Translations under genes and position numbers: made by a program
DNA from: Streptomyces albidoflavus
GTDB taxonomy: Bacteria; Actinomycetota; Actinomycetes; Streptomycetales; Streptomycetaceae
Direction: 5' to 3'
DNA: 64,000 bases
Assembly (NCBI RefSeq): GCF_000719955.1
Contig: NZ_JOII01000004.1
Coordinates: forward strand, 1 to 64,000
The notes under the pieces: generated by a model
Told to the model about the DNA's origin: nothing
The model's database searches: none
The model's input: the letters and a program-made list of their open reading frames with translations, nothing else
In this document: positions 35,759-44,499 of the stretch, in pieces
How the letters are laid out: each line of letters starts with the position of its first letter
Position numbering within the stretch: position 1 is the first letter of the stretch

Positions 35759-36814
35759 ATGACGAGTGCAGCCCTTCGCAGCAGGGCGTGGAAACTGCTG
35801 GAGATGGTCACGACGCCCCTGCTGCCGTCGGACTACCTCGACCTGGTCAGCCCGCTGCGAGCAGGTGCTGACCTGCGTGGGCGCATCGAGGCCGTGCGGC
35901 CCGAGACGCGTGACGCCGCGACCGTCGTGATCAGGCCGGGACGGGGCTGGCGCGGCCACACCGCCGGTCAGTACGTGCGGATCGGGGTCGACGTCGACGG
36001 GGTGCGCCTGTGGCGCGCCTACTCCATCACCTCGCCGACGAACCGCCAGGACGGCTGCGTCACGATCACCGTGAAGGCGATCCTGGACGGCAAGGTCAGC
36101 AACCACCTGGTCCGCAGAGCGAAACCGGGCACGCTGATCCAGCTCGACCAGGCGACCGGCGACTTCGTACTGCCGCAGACCAAGCCCGCCAAGGTGCTCC
36201 TCCTGACGGCCGGAAGCGGCATCACGCCCGTGATGGGCATGCTGCGCGACACCGCCTTCGACGACGCCGTCATGATCCACTGCGCGCCCCAGCCGCGAGA
36301 CGTGATCTTCCGCAGCGAGCTGCACGGCCTGGCCGCGGCCGGGAAGCTGCGGCTCATCGAGGTGCACACCGCCACAGACGGCATGCTCGACATCTCCCGT
36401 CTCGACGAACTCGTGCCCGACTGGGCCGAGCGCGAGACCTGGGCATGCGGGCCCACGGGCCTGCTCGACGCCGCCGACGAGCACTGGAGCAGGCACGGCG
36501 TCCAAGAGCGCCTGCACACCGAACGCTTCCGCCCCGGCACCGTCGTGGCCGGCGACGGCGGCGAGGTCACGTTCAGCGCCACCGGCAAGACCGTCGACGC
36601 GGACGGCGCCACGCCGTTGCTGGACATCGGCGAGGAGGCCGGCGTGCTCATGCCCTCCGGGTGCCGTATGGGCATCTGTTTCGGCTGCGTCACCCCGCTC
36701 AGGGCCGGCTCCGTCCGCGACCTGCGCACCGGCGAGATCACCGCGGCCGAGCCGGGCGTCCTCATCCAGACCTGTGTGTCCGCCGCAGCGGGCCCCTGCG
36801 ACATCGAACGGTAG
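35759..36814 (+). CDS. Ferredoxin reductase with flavin, NAD(P)H and [2Fe-2S] domains (desaturase electron donor)
   Basis: 351 residues. The FAD-binding barrel contains GQYVRIGVDVDGVRLWRAYS (RxYS motif); the NAD-binding domain has LLLTAGSGITPVMGML and ETWACGPTGLLD; the C-terminal plant-type ferredoxin has CRMGICFGC and a later Cys (IQTCVSA), giving the Cys-x4-Cys-x2-Cys cluster site. The architecture matches Rv3230c-type reductases that feed electrons to acyl-CoA desaturases. The desaturase gene starts only 7 bases downstream, so the two are co-expressed. ATG at 35759; an in-frame extension upstream overlaps the divergent regulator and was rejected. Confidence 0.92.
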   Translation: MTSAALRSRAWKLLEMVTTPLLPSDYLDLVSPLRAGADLRGRIEAVRPETRDAATVVIRPGRGWRGHTAGQYVRIGVDVDGVRLWRAYSITSPTNRQDGCVTITVKAILDGKVSNHLVRRAKPGTLIQLDQATGDFVLPQTKPAKVLLLTAGSGITPVMGMLRDTAFDDAVMIHCAPQPRDVIFRSELHGLAAAGKLRLIEVHTATDGMLDISRLDELVPDWAERETWACGPTGLLDAADEHWSRHGVQERLHTERFRPGTVVAGDGGEVTFSATGKTVDADGATPLLDIGEEAGVLMPSGCRMGICFGCVTPLRAGSVRDLRTGEITAAEPGVLIQTCVSAAAGPCDIER

Positions 36815-36821
36815 GAACACA

Positions 36822-37940
36822 TTGACCGCCATCGACCCCACCGCCCACCTGACGGCCGAACAGATCGAGGAACTCGGCCGTGAGCTGGACGCGATCCGCG
36901 ACGAGGTGATCGCCGACCGCGGAGAGAAGGACGCCGCCTACATCCGCAGGGTGATTGCGGCACAGCGCAGACTCGAGCTGGTCAGCAGAGGGGTGCTGCT
37001 GTTCTCCGTCTTCCCGCCGGCATGGCTGCTCGGCACCGCCGGCCTGTCCGTGGCGAAGATCATGGACAACATGGAGATCGGCCACAACGTCCTGCACGGC
37101 CAGTGGGACTGGATGCGGGACCCGAAGATCCACTCCACCACCTGGGAGTGGGATCACGTCTCGCCGTCCGACCAGTGGAAACACTCGCACAACGAGCTGC
37201 ATCACACGTACACCAACGTGATCGGCAAGGACAACGACCTCGGCTACGGCATCATGCGCGTCGACGAGGACCAGAGGTGGCACCCGTTCCACCTCGGTCA
37301 GCCGCTGTGGAACTTCCTCAACGCCTGCTTCTTCGAGTACGGCATCGCTGCGTACGACCTGGAGCTCGGCAAGAACCTGAACAAGCGGCGCCGCAAGAAC
37401 CCGGAGTTCCGCGCACGCGCCAAGGCCGTGGGCCGCAAGATCCGCAAGCAGGTACTCAAGGACTACGTGATCCACCCGCTGCTGTCGGGCCCCTCGTTCC
37501 TCCCCACGCTCGCCGCGACGTTCACCGCGAACCTGGTCCGCAACATCTGGTCCCACTCCGTGATCATGTGCGGGCACTTCCCCGAAGGCGTACAGGTCTT
37601 CGAACGCCGGTCGATCAAGGGAGAAACACGCGGCCAGTGGTACCTGCGCCAGATGATGGGCTCAGCGAACATCAGCGGCAGCAAAGCCATGCACTTCATG
37701 ACCGGCAACCTGTCCCACCAGATCGAACACCACCTGTTCCCGGACCTGCCGAGCAACCGGTACGCCGAGGTCGCGGTGAAAGTGCACGCACTGTTCGAGA
37801 AGTACGAACTGCAATACGTCACCGGACCGCTCCCCAGACAAGTGCTCTCCGCGTGGCACAAGGTCTTCCGGCTCTCCCTGCCGAACAAGAAGCCCAACGT
37901 CAAAGCACCCAGCCATGAGCAGAAACTCATCACCGCCTGA
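36822..37940 (+). CDS. Membrane fatty-acyl(-CoA) desaturase, TTG start
   Basis: 372 residues. The three His boxes of diiron desaturases are visible: HNVLH, HNELHH and QIEHH (LSHQIEHHLFPDLPS), with hydrophobic segments between (GVLLFSVFPPAWLLGTAGLS). It resembles DesA3-type delta-9 stearoyl-CoA desaturases and is paired with its own reductase. Reaction: O2-dependent insertion of a cis double bond into a long acyl chain, for membrane fluidity or lipid building blocks. TTG at 36822 is preceded by AGGA; the upstream GTG-led extension lies inside the reductase gene. Loss of the 3' end was checked: the protein ends normally. Confidence 0.92.
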   Translation: MTAIDPTAHLTAEQIEELGRELDAIRDEVIADRGEKDAAYIRRVIAAQRRLELVSRGVLLFSVFPPAWLLGTAGLSVAKIMDNMEIGHNVLHGQWDWMRDPKIHSTTWEWDHVSPSDQWKHSHNELHHTYTNVIGKDNDLGYGIMRVDEDQRWHPFHLGQPLWNFLNACFFEYGIAAYDLELGKNLNKRRRKNPEFRARAKAVGRKIRKQVLKDYVIHPLLSGPSFLPTLAATFTANLVRNIWSHSVIMCGHFPEGVQVFERRSIKGETRGQWYLRQMMGSANISGSKAMHFMTGNLSHQIEHHLFPDLPSNRYAEVAVKVHALFEKYELQYVTGPLPRQVLSAWHKVFRLSLPNKKPNVKAPSHEQKLITA

Positions 37941-37984
37941 CACCCACGAACACCGGCCCCACTCCCCCGCCCCCCCCCCGGCCG

Positions 37985-38450
37985 CAGGCTCCAGAACCAC
38001 CCACCCACCGGCAAGGCGTGCTCGACGCGGGCTCGGACCTGCTTGTTGTGGGACTTGTTGTGTTCCTCCTTCCAGGCCGGAAGTTCGCTCTGGCCGCGCA
38101 GCCGACGGTGCGGACTGACCCGTCCAGTGCCCGGGTAGCCGCCGTCGGCGATCGTGAGGGTCTTGCCGACGGATGCTTTGGCCCCTGATTCTTCCCCTGC
38201 CTTGCAGTCGTTGCGGTTCCCGGCGAGCGGCGGTCGGCCGACCACGACAACCAGGCGGGTGTCGGCGTCGATGACGACCGGGCGGTTGGTGGAGTATCAG
38301 TACTCTTCGAAACCGCACGGCAATGCTGGGGTCCCCGGGTGAGGACCACCTTGCCTCGTGCGCCAATAGGCCGTGACCAGCAGTGCCCTGCCCTCCAGCG
38401 GAAGGCTCCACGGCCGCCCCTTGCGGACCGCCACATCTGGAGACTGCGAT
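37985..38450 (-). pseudogene. IS5-family transposase relic with internal deletion
   Basis: Reading on the minus strand, an N-terminal piece (RKGRPWSLPLEGRALLV, TAYWRTRQGG) is joined after a large gap to YSTNRPVVIDADTRLVVVVG, PLAGNRNDCKAGEESGAKA, TIADGGYPGTG and LPAWKEEHNKSHNKQVRARV with EHALPVGGW at the end. An in-frame stop (EEY-stop-YSTN) and the loss of the first catalytic-Asp region show it is dead. It abuts the IS3 relic on the other strand. Confidence 0.75.
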
Positions 38451-38479
38451 CTTGAAGTTCCAGAGGAAGAGCACCAGGC

Positions 38480-38690
38480 GGGAAGCAAGTACACGAAGCG
38501 GAACACCGAGGAGTTCCGGCGGGACGCGCGAACAACAGCAGACGAACGAGATCCTGAAAGGTACGACGGCCTGCTTCGTGAAGGAGGACGACCGGTGAGT
38601 GAGCTGTACCGGTCGATCCATGCGGAGAAGGCGACCTCTCCGACCGACCTGCTCTGCCGGGCGTTGAAGGCCTGCACGAGTGCGTCAGGC
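38480..38690 (+). pseudogene. IS3-family OrfA/OrfB relic
   Basis: Plus strand: SKYTKRNTEEFRRDA is an OrfA start; in a second frame NEILKGTTACFVKEDDR and a stop at 38598 is the OrfA C-terminus; GTG at 38595 then opens OrfB with VSELYRSIHAEKATSP. The middle of OrfA is deleted and OrfB is cut within about 30 residues. The overlapping stop/start is the usual OrfA/OrfB junction. Confidence 0.65.
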
Positions 38691-40151
38691 ATCCGCGAGA
38701 AGGGGGTCGTACCCGGTGTTCCTTCGGCGGCCGGACATGAAAGAGAGGAAGTCGCCCACGAAGGCACTGCGGTCGTAGGTGCCGTCGGTGATGGTGAGGT
38801 CGCGGTGGAAGGCGGTGCGGAAAAGCGCCCGGTGTTCGTCCGCGTCGACGGTCCCGCTGCCGTCCTTGTCGGTGACGTCGAAGAGCACCTCGGCGACGCG
38901 GATGAGCGCGGGACCGGCGAGGGAGGGGACGGCGGCGGCGTACTCGTCGGCGCTGACACGGCCGTCACCGTCCGTGTCGAGGGCGGCCTGGAGCTCGCGC
39001 CACCAGGCGGCGAAGGCGTCGTAGAGCCGGGTCTCCTCGGGTTCATCCAGGTCAAGGCGGGTGGCCAGTTCGCGTGCCATGGCGGCCAGGTCAGGCCAGT
39101 CGAGGTGGCCGTCGCCGGTCTGGTCCAGCACCTGGCGGAAGAACTCCTCCGCCGAGCGCCGGCCCTCTGCCGCCTCCGAGGTAGGCGGAACCGGGTCGGG
39201 GTCCGTGTCACCGCTCAGTGGCGTGAGGAGGCGGAGCAGGGCCGACGCCCGCTTCATGCGGGCGCGCAGCGCGGTCGCGGTCCGGGCGCGGGGGTCATCG
39301 CTGTCGGGCGACAGGGAGAGGGTCTCGATGATGGATTCGGCGTCGATCCAGTCCTCCGGCAGGAAACGAGTGAGCCCGGCGGCGAGGTAGGCACCCTGCA
39401 TGAGGGTCGGGGCGCCGGGCATCTCGGGCAAGCCGGCCTTGCGCCGGTACGGCTCGGGAAGCGAGGCGACGGTGATCGCGCCGAGGAGTGGACCGACGAC
39501 GGCCCGGCCAGCCGCCCACAGTGTCGGCGCGCCGCCGAGCAGCGCCGGGGCGGGCAGATGGTCGAAGAGTCGGTAGAGGATGATGCGGGCTGCCTCGGTG
39601 TTCTCCAGTTCGTCCTCGACGACCCTGTCGAAGTACCGCCAGAAGTCGTTCAGGTCTTCGGGGAGTTCCCCGGCGTCACCGTCGAGTGCGGCGAGGAAGT
39701 CGCGGTACTCGGCGTACATGCGCTCCATGGTGCCTTGGTCGAGCGGCTGACCGCTCAGTCGGCACATGGTGACGGCGCTCTCGTAGAGGGTGGCGACCAC
39801 CCAGGCGCGGGTCGCTCGGTCCATGGCGTCGTAGGAGCGGCCGCGGGTGTCGGAGCCGCTCATGCGGGCGTGCAGCCTGTTGAGCCGGGCGGCCTCCCGT
39901 TCGCGTACCGCTGGGTCGGCGTCGAACATGCGCCGCATGCTGAGGAAGGTGTTGCGCAGCCGGCGCCAGGGGTGGGCGACGAAGGTGGAGTTGTCGGCGA
40001 GGGCGGCGCCCACCTGCGGGTGGGCGGCTTCCAGCACGGTGGCGCGGATGATGGCCAGCGCCCAGCGCGGGTCGTCGAAGAAGGCGCGGAACTGCGGTTC
40101 CGAGGCGAACAGGGGTGTCTCGTCGGCTGTTCCCGTGGTTCCGGTCGTCAT
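38685..40151 (-). CDS. MpaB-type (DUF2236) oxygenase fused to a C-terminal EF-hand domain
   Basis: 488 residues. Residues about 12-290 match the DUF2236/MpaB/latex-clearing-protein fold: FFDDPRWALAIIRATVLEAAHPQVG (in two halves), STFVAHPWRRLRNTFLSM, DRATRAWVVATLYESAV. These haem proteins oxidise terpenoid chains. Residues 335-475 hold EF-hands of calerythrin type: loops at 343-354 (DQTGDGHLDWPD), 392-403 (DTDGDGRVSADE) and 428-439 (DKDGSGTVDADE), so Ca2+ control is likely. Loop 1 ends in Asp rather than Glu; a fourth loop is not evident. Its ATG overlaps the prenyltransferase stop as ATGA. Confidence 0.82.
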   Translation of the reverse strand: MTTGTTGTADETPLFASEPQFRAFFDDPRWALAIIRATVLEAAHPQVGAALADNSTFVAHPWRRLRNTFLSMRRMFDADPAVREREAARLNRLHARMSGSDTRGRSYDAMDRATRAWVVATLYESAVTMCRLSGQPLDQGTMERMYAEYRDFLAALDGDAGELPEDLNDFWRYFDRVVEDELENTEAARIILYRLFDHLPAPALLGGAPTLWAAGRAVVGPLLGAITVASLPEPYRRKAGLPEMPGAPTLMQGAYLAAGLTRFLPEDWIDAESIIETLSLSPDSDDPRARTATALRARMKRASALLRLLTPLSGDTDPDPVPPTSEAAEGRRSAEEFFRQVLDQTGDGHLDWPDLAAMARELATRLDLDEPEETRLYDAFAAWWRELQAALDTDGDGRVSADEYAAAVPSLAGPALIRVAEVLFDVTDKDGSGTVDADEHRALFRTAFHRDLTITDGTYDRSAFVGDFLSFMSGRRRNTGYDPLLADA

Positions 40152-41017
40152 GCCGGGTCTCCGTTCGTCTGGGGCGGGACGCCGCCGAAGCGGCGGTCGC
40201 GGCGCCGGTAGGTGTGCAGGCAGGTGAGGAAGTCAGGGGCCCGGAAGTCCGGCCAGAGCACGTCGGGGAAGACCCACTCCGCGTAGGCGACCTGCCAGAG
40301 CATGAAGTTGGAGATGCGCTGCTCGCCGGAGGTGCGGATGACGAGGTCCACGTCAGGGGTGTCGGGGAACGGCAGATGGTCCGCGAAGAGCCGCTCGGTC
40401 ACCTCGTCGGCTTGTATCCCGTTGCGGATCAGCGACCTGGCGGCCTCGACGATGTCTCGGCGTCCGCCGTGGTCGAAGGCGACGGTGAGCGTCATCCCCT
40501 GGTTGCCGGCGGTCAGCGTCGCCAGATCGTCGAAATCCTGGGCCAGCTCCCGGGGAAGGCGCGGGTCGGCGGCCCCGAGGAAGCGGCAGCGGATACCGCG
40601 GGCGAGAAGCAGCGGTGCGTGCTTGCGCACGACCCGGCGGACCAGCCGCATCAGGTAGTCGACCTCGGTGCCGGGGCGGTTCCAGTTCTCGGTGGAGAAG
40701 GCGTACAGGCTGAGCCACTCGACTCCGGCCGCCCGGGCCGCCTCGATGATGTCGATGACGGTGGCCTCGGCAGCCCGATGGCCCGCCGTTCGTGGCAGCG
40801 AACGCCGTTGCGCCCAACGGCCGTTGCCGTCCATCACGCAGGCTACGTGCCGCGGCACCGCAGGCGCCGGCCCGTCGTCGCGCCGCTGATCGTTGCCGTA
40901 CGGTCGCGCACCCGGCCCGCCCCCCGTTGCCGTGCGTGCGCGAGGGGCGCCGTGATCCGTCACGCCCGGCCCCGTGTCGCCCGGAGCGGCACGGTCGGCC
41001 CTGTCCTGCTCGGTCAC
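40148..41017 (-). CDS. uppS: cis-prenyltransferase (isoprenyl transferase, UppS family)
   Basis: About 289 residues. After a roughly 55-residue Gly/Arg/Asp-rich leader comes the core: HVACVMDGNGRWAQRRSLPR (catalytic Asp), YAFSTENWNRP, FDHGGRRDIVEAA, RTSGEQRISNFMLWQVAYAE. All conserved residues for allylic and isopentenyl diphosphate binding are there. Housekeeping UppS makes C55 undecaprenyl (or C50) diphosphate; this copy is paired by a four-base overlap with an MpaB-type oxygenase, so it may make a dedicated prenyl chain. Start GTG 41017 is tentative; an ATG or GTG farther upstream is possible. Confidence 0.9.
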   Translation of the reverse strand: MTEQDRADRAAPGDTGPGVTDHGAPRARTATGGGPGARPYGNDQRRDDGPAPAVPRHVACVMDGNGRWAQRRSLPRTAGHRAAEATVIDIIEAARAAGVEWLSLYAFSTENWNRPGTEVDYLMRLVRRVVRKHAPLLLARGIRCRFLGAADPRLPRELAQDFDDLATLTAGNQGMTLTVAFDHGGRRDIVEAARSLIRNGIQADEVTERLFADHLPFPDTPDVDLVIRTSGEQRISNFMLWQVAYAEWVFPDVLWPDFRAPDFLTCLHTYRRRDRRFGGVPPQTNGDPA

Positions 41018-41593
41018 ACCCACCCCGTATCGCCCGTACGCACGCCCCACCGGAGCGTTCCCTCCCAAAAGTCTGACGGCACGGCCGGGTCCTGACCGGC
41101 CGAACGGCGAGCCGTCACCCTTGACTCACACGTCCGGTTCTCTTCGGCATCGGCAGCTTCCTCCCACGGCCACGATCGACCACCTCATCCGCCTTCGCCC
41201 TCCGTCTCCGTCGCTGCCATCGGCTGGGCCGGGCCCTTCTCCTGAAGATGAAGCCGCAGGCCCCCGGCAGGCCGCGACGCAGTGCTCGCGAGCGGAGGCA
41301 CGGTTCTCACCCTCAGCGCCTCGCACGGGCCGCTGCCGCTGAACAAGGACGTCGAACCCCACCGCTGCACCCGGAGGGACCCGGGCTCCGTCACCGTGGC
41401 AGAGCCGCGCGCCCAAGCGGCCCGGGCTGTGCCTGGCCGACGCGACCGATGTCGTCCTGCTCACCCCGGCGTCCGCGGCAAGGCCCAGGAGGGTCCGGGT
41501 CGCCTGGACATCGTGCCGTTCGTGTACCGGTAAATCCCCACACCCGGCCAGCCGCCGACGCAACCCTGCGCCCCGTGCCCAGGAGCAACAGCT
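41018..41593. other. Intergenic, about 575 bases, no supportable gene
   Basis: Includes the promoter side of the prenyltransferase gene. Open frames on the plus strand (41248-41709) are Pro/Arg-rich and unsupported. A frame near 41282 (LASGGTVLTLSASHGPLPL) is protein-like and may be a relic. Confidence 0.35.
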
Positions 41594-42547
41594 TCAGCCC
41601 TGCCGGACCGCCCTCCGGTAGGCCGAGGGGGTGGTCGCGAACAGATCGGCGAAGGCCTGCCGCAGCGTCTCGGTGGTTCGCAGTCCGCACCGGCGGGCGA
41701 CGGCGGTGAGCGGCAGGTTGGTGGCGGCCAGCAGCTGGGCAGCGGCTTCGGCGCGCACCGCGCGTACGTGCCGTGCGGGTGTGGTGCCAAGTTCCGCGGC
41801 GAACAGCCGGGTGAGGTGGCGCGGGCTCACCCCGGCGAATCGTGCCAGCGCGGCAGCGTCGAGGTCGGCGTCCGGGTGGGCGGTGATGTGTTCGCAGACC
41901 TGCCGGACCAGCCGGTGGTCGGGCGGAGGCGCCGCCACGTGCATGCTCACCTGCGCCTGGTTGCCCGGCCGCTGCAGGTACGCGACAAGCAGCCGGGCCA
42001 CCTCGCGGGCCAGCGCCGGACCGTGGTCCTGCTCCACGAGGGCGAGCGTGAGGTCGATCGCGCTCGTGACGCCCGCCGAGGTATGGACATTGCCGTCGGA
42101 GACGAACAACGCTGCGGGGGCCACGGTGACGGCCGGGTACCGGGCGGCCAGCTCCGCCGCCCATGCCCAGTGCGTGGTCGCCCGGCGCCGGTCCAGCAGG
42201 CCTGCCGCGGCCAGCAGGGTGGCGCCCGTGCACACCGAGACCACCCGGCGGCTGAGCCCGGCCAGCCGGCGCAGGTGGACGAGCAGCCGGGCGTCCTCGG
42301 CAGCGTTCCGATGCCCCGGCCCGCCCGCCACCACCACGCTGTCCAGCCGGCCGCCTACCCGCTCGAGGGCGTCGGCGGCGAGGGTGAGGCCGCAGCTCGT
42401 CCGCACCGGCAGGCCTCCGAGCGAGACCAGCTCGACCCGGTATCCGGGTTCCGCGCCCCAGCGCGTGGCCGTTTCGAACACGCCTGTCGGACAGGAGATG
42501 TCGAGCAGTTCGGTATCCGGGTAACCGATCACGACCACACGGCGCAT
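41594..42547 (-). CDS. GlxA-type AraC regulator with DJ-1/PfpI domain
   Basis: 317 residues. The N-terminal half is a DJ-1/PfpI amidotransferase-like fold (VVVIGYPDTELLDISCPTG; nucleophile-elbow VVSVCTGATLLAAAGLL and TTHW), acting as a ligand sensor. The C-terminal half is an AraC DNA-binding domain (LDAAALARFAGVSPRHLTRL, LTAVARRCGLRTTETLRQAF). ATG 42547 has AGGAG. It diverges across about 90 bases from a stand-alone DJ-1/PfpI gene whose core is clearly paralogous, which suggests that regulator and enzyme recognise related ligands. Confidence 0.9.
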   Translation of the reverse strand: MRRVVVIGYPDTELLDISCPTGVFETATRWGAEPGYRVELVSLGGLPVRTSCGLTLAADALERVGGRLDSVVVAGGPGHRNAAEDARLLVHLRRLAGLSRRVVSVCTGATLLAAAGLLDRRRATTHWAWAAELAARYPAVTVAPAALFVSDGNVHTSAGVTSAIDLTLALVEQDHGPALAREVARLLVAYLQRPGNQAQVSMHVAAPPPDHRLVRQVCEHITAHPDADLDAAALARFAGVSPRHLTRLFAAELGTTPARHVRAVRAEAAAQLLAATNLPLTAVARRCGLRTTETLRQAFADLFATTPSAYRRAVRQG

Positions 42548-42635
42548 CAGCGACTCCTGGCGTCCGGAAGACATGGATCACAGGATTCCAGACAGGGTCC
42601 GCGCGACGGCCGCCCGCCCCGGCAAAGCTGGTGGC

Positions 42636-43358
42636 ATGACAACGACCAGGACCATTGCGTTCGTGCTCTACCCCGGCCTGACCGCCCTCGACTTCGTCGG
42701 ACCGCTCCAGGTCATCAGCGGCTTGCAGGAACTCGGACTCGGCTTCGAGACCGTCACGGTGGCAGCGGCCCGCCAACCGCTGCCGACGGACAGCCCGGTG
42801 TGCGTAACGGCCTCCCACACTTTCGAACAGGTGCCCGCGCCGTACGGCCTGGTCGTCCCGGGCGGCGGTGCCCCCACCTTCGCCGCCCTCGCGGACGAAC
42901 AGCTGACCGGCTACGTCCGGCAGGCGGCCGGCGGCGCAGAGGTGGTGGCCTCGGTCTGCACCGGCTCGCTGATCCTCGGGGCCGGCGGTCTGCTCGAGGG
43001 CCGGGAGGCGGTCACCCACTGGGCCGCCATGCCGATCCTGCGCGCCTTCGGCGCGACACCCGTGTCCCGGCGCTGGGTCGCGGACGGGCGCGTGCTCACG
43101 GCCGCCGGAGTGGCGGCGGGCATCGACATGGCCCTGCACCTGGTGACCGAACTGGTGGGCGAGGATGCCGCCCGGATGATCCAGGCCGCCATCGAGTACG
43201 ACCCGCAGCCGCCGCTCGGCCCGATCGACTGGGACCGCGTGGACCGCGCGTTCATGGAGTCCGTGATCAGGTCGGCGGCCGAGAAGGGCCTGGCAGACCA
43301 TCCGGAGTTGCTCGCCCGCCTCGCTACGGCCGACGGGACCCGGAGCGTGTCCCCCTGA
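42636..43358 (+). CDS. DJ-1/PfpI-family protein, isonitrile-hydratase-like
   Basis: 240 residues. IAFVLYPGLTALDFVGPLQV, VVPGGGAP and the nucleophile elbow VVASVCTGSLILGAGGLLEG with AVTHWAAM belong to the branch that includes Pseudomonas isonitrile hydratase (InhA), which converts isonitriles to N-formamides. The Cys is intact. Chaperone or glyoxalase activity, as in other DJ-1 relatives, is possible. Divergent from the GlxA-type regulator. Confidence 0.85.
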   Translation: MTTTRTIAFVLYPGLTALDFVGPLQVISGLQELGLGFETVTVAAARQPLPTDSPVCVTASHTFEQVPAPYGLVVPGGGAPTFAALADEQLTGYVRQAAGGAEVVASVCTGSLILGAGGLLEGREAVTHWAAMPILRAFGATPVSRRWVADGRVLTAAGVAAGIDMALHLVTELVGEDAARMIQAAIEYDPQPPLGPIDWDRVDRAFMESVIRSAAEKGLADHPELLARLATADGTRSVSP

Positions 43359-43814
43359 GGCTGAGGGCCCGGTCTTCCATGTCTCGCGCTCGACGGCCGG
43401 CCGTCACCGCTCCTTGAGCACCGCCGCCACGACCGGCCCCGCCGCATGGCCGCCGTGGCCGCCGTGGCCGCCGTGGCCGCTCTGACGATTGGTTGAGCCT
43501 CTCGGATGCCGGCCAGGCCGGAGGTGCGGTGTCACCGCCTGGCCGGCGATCCTCTGCAGGACGCGAGAACCCGGCAACGGCCCTGCCCCAGCCGCCCACA
43601 CGAACTGGGCCGGTTCTTCAGGCTGCTTGGGGCAGCGTTCGGCCAATGGCGGACGCGCGTGGAGCCCGGTCCTTGCCTTCTTCAAGGAGGGCTTCAGCGC
43701 GGATGGCGTCGGAGTGTTCGGTGCAGGCGGCCTGCCGGCGTGTGGCTGCGGCGGCTTGCCGGTCGGGGGGACGGGGGCTCTGATGCGCGGGAGGGGCGCC
43801 CCTTACGTCATTCG
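43359..43814. other. Intergenic, about 455 bases, with a 9-bp tandem repeat
   Basis: No supportable gene. At 43448-43480 the unit GGCCGCCGT is repeated about 3.6 times; read on the minus strand it would encode His-Gly-Gly repeats, but the frame has no credible start. Confidence 0.4.
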
Positions 43815-44111
43815 TCAAGCGAGGCGTGGGGGTCTGGGTGCGTAGAAGGTGCCGTCGCGGAGCATCGCGAAGGGCACGTTGACTCGACCCGCGCACAGGA
43901 CCAGATCCTCAGCGAGGTGGCGGCCCGGCCACAGGCAGGAGCGCGGGGAGTGCAGCTCGAAGACGCGTCGGCGCTCCATGCCGGGATGCTGGAACCGGAT
44001 GTGCAGGAGGGCGGCGGTGCTGAGGGACAGCAGGGTCCCGGGCACACCAGATGTTCCGCCCGACGCGTCGGCACCGTTGTCCGGTCCGTCCACACGCTGC
44101 TGGCCTGCCAC
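43815..44111 (-). CDS. Small hypothetical protein
   Basis: 98 residues from GTG 44111, 19 bases after the VOC gene stop on the same strand. The C-terminal part reads like ordinary protein (LLHIRFQHPGMERRRVFEL, GRHLAEDLVLCAGRV, FAMLRDGTFYAPRPP). No family is recognised, and no ribosome binding site is visible, so the start is uncertain and the gene may be a remnant. Confidence 0.35.
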   Translation of the reverse strand: MAGQQRVDGPDNGADASGGTSGVPGTLLSLSTAALLHIRFQHPGMERRRVFELHSPRSCLWPGRHLAEDLVLCAGRVNVPFAMLRDGTFYAPRPPRLA

Positions 44112-44130
44112 TGTCGTGGATGAAGGAGGT

Positions 44131-44499
44131 TCACTGAGGCGGAGTCGGCTGGGTGAGGTTCACCGGGTTGCCGTCGGGGTCCTGGATGTGGGCGACGCGC
44201 TGCCCCCACGGCATGTCGTTGGGGCCGCCGCTGACCGAGCCGCCCAGCGCCTCCACCCGGCCGAGCGTCTCGTCGACGTCGTCGACACCGATGCTGAGCA
44301 GAATCCGCGGCCCCGCTCCGGTCCCCGCCTCCTCCTTGGCCACCAGTCCGAGGTCGGTGTCGCCGATACGCAGGCCGAGGTAGAACGCCGGGCCTTCCTC
44401 CGGTACCCGGAAGATCTCCTCAGCGCCGAACAACTTCGCGTAGAAGCCGAGCAGAACGTCCTGGTCAGCGGTCAGGATGACGGGCTGGATGGTGGACAT
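44131..44499 (-). CDS. VOC-superfamily (glyoxalase/bleomycin-resistance-like) protein
   Basis: 122 residues forming two beta-alpha-beta-beta-beta modules: QPVILTADQDVLLGFYAKLF GAEE in the first, ILLSIGVDDVDETLGRVEAL and the C-terminal WGQRVAHIQDPDGNPVNL in the second. The final motif carries the usual Glu/Asn-type metal position in altered form. ATG behind AGGAG. Function within VOC (lyase, dioxygenase, antibiotic binding) cannot be told from sequence alone. Confidence 0.85.
   Translation of the reverse strand: MSTIQPVILTADQDVLLGFYAKLFGAEEIFRVPEEGPAFYLGLRIGDTDLGLVAKEEAGTGAGPRILLSIGVDDVDETLGRVEALGGSVSGGPNDMPWGQRVAHIQDPDGNPVNLTQPTPPQ

Noticed and set aside
38373..40211. 612-residue plus-strand open frame
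   Set aside because: Antisense to the MpaB/EF-hand gene; only its first part (about 38480-38690) is real, as an IS3 relic.
43448..43480. Possible CRISPR or variable repeat
   Set aside because: A 9-bp unit repeated under four times with no spacers; simple slippage repeat.
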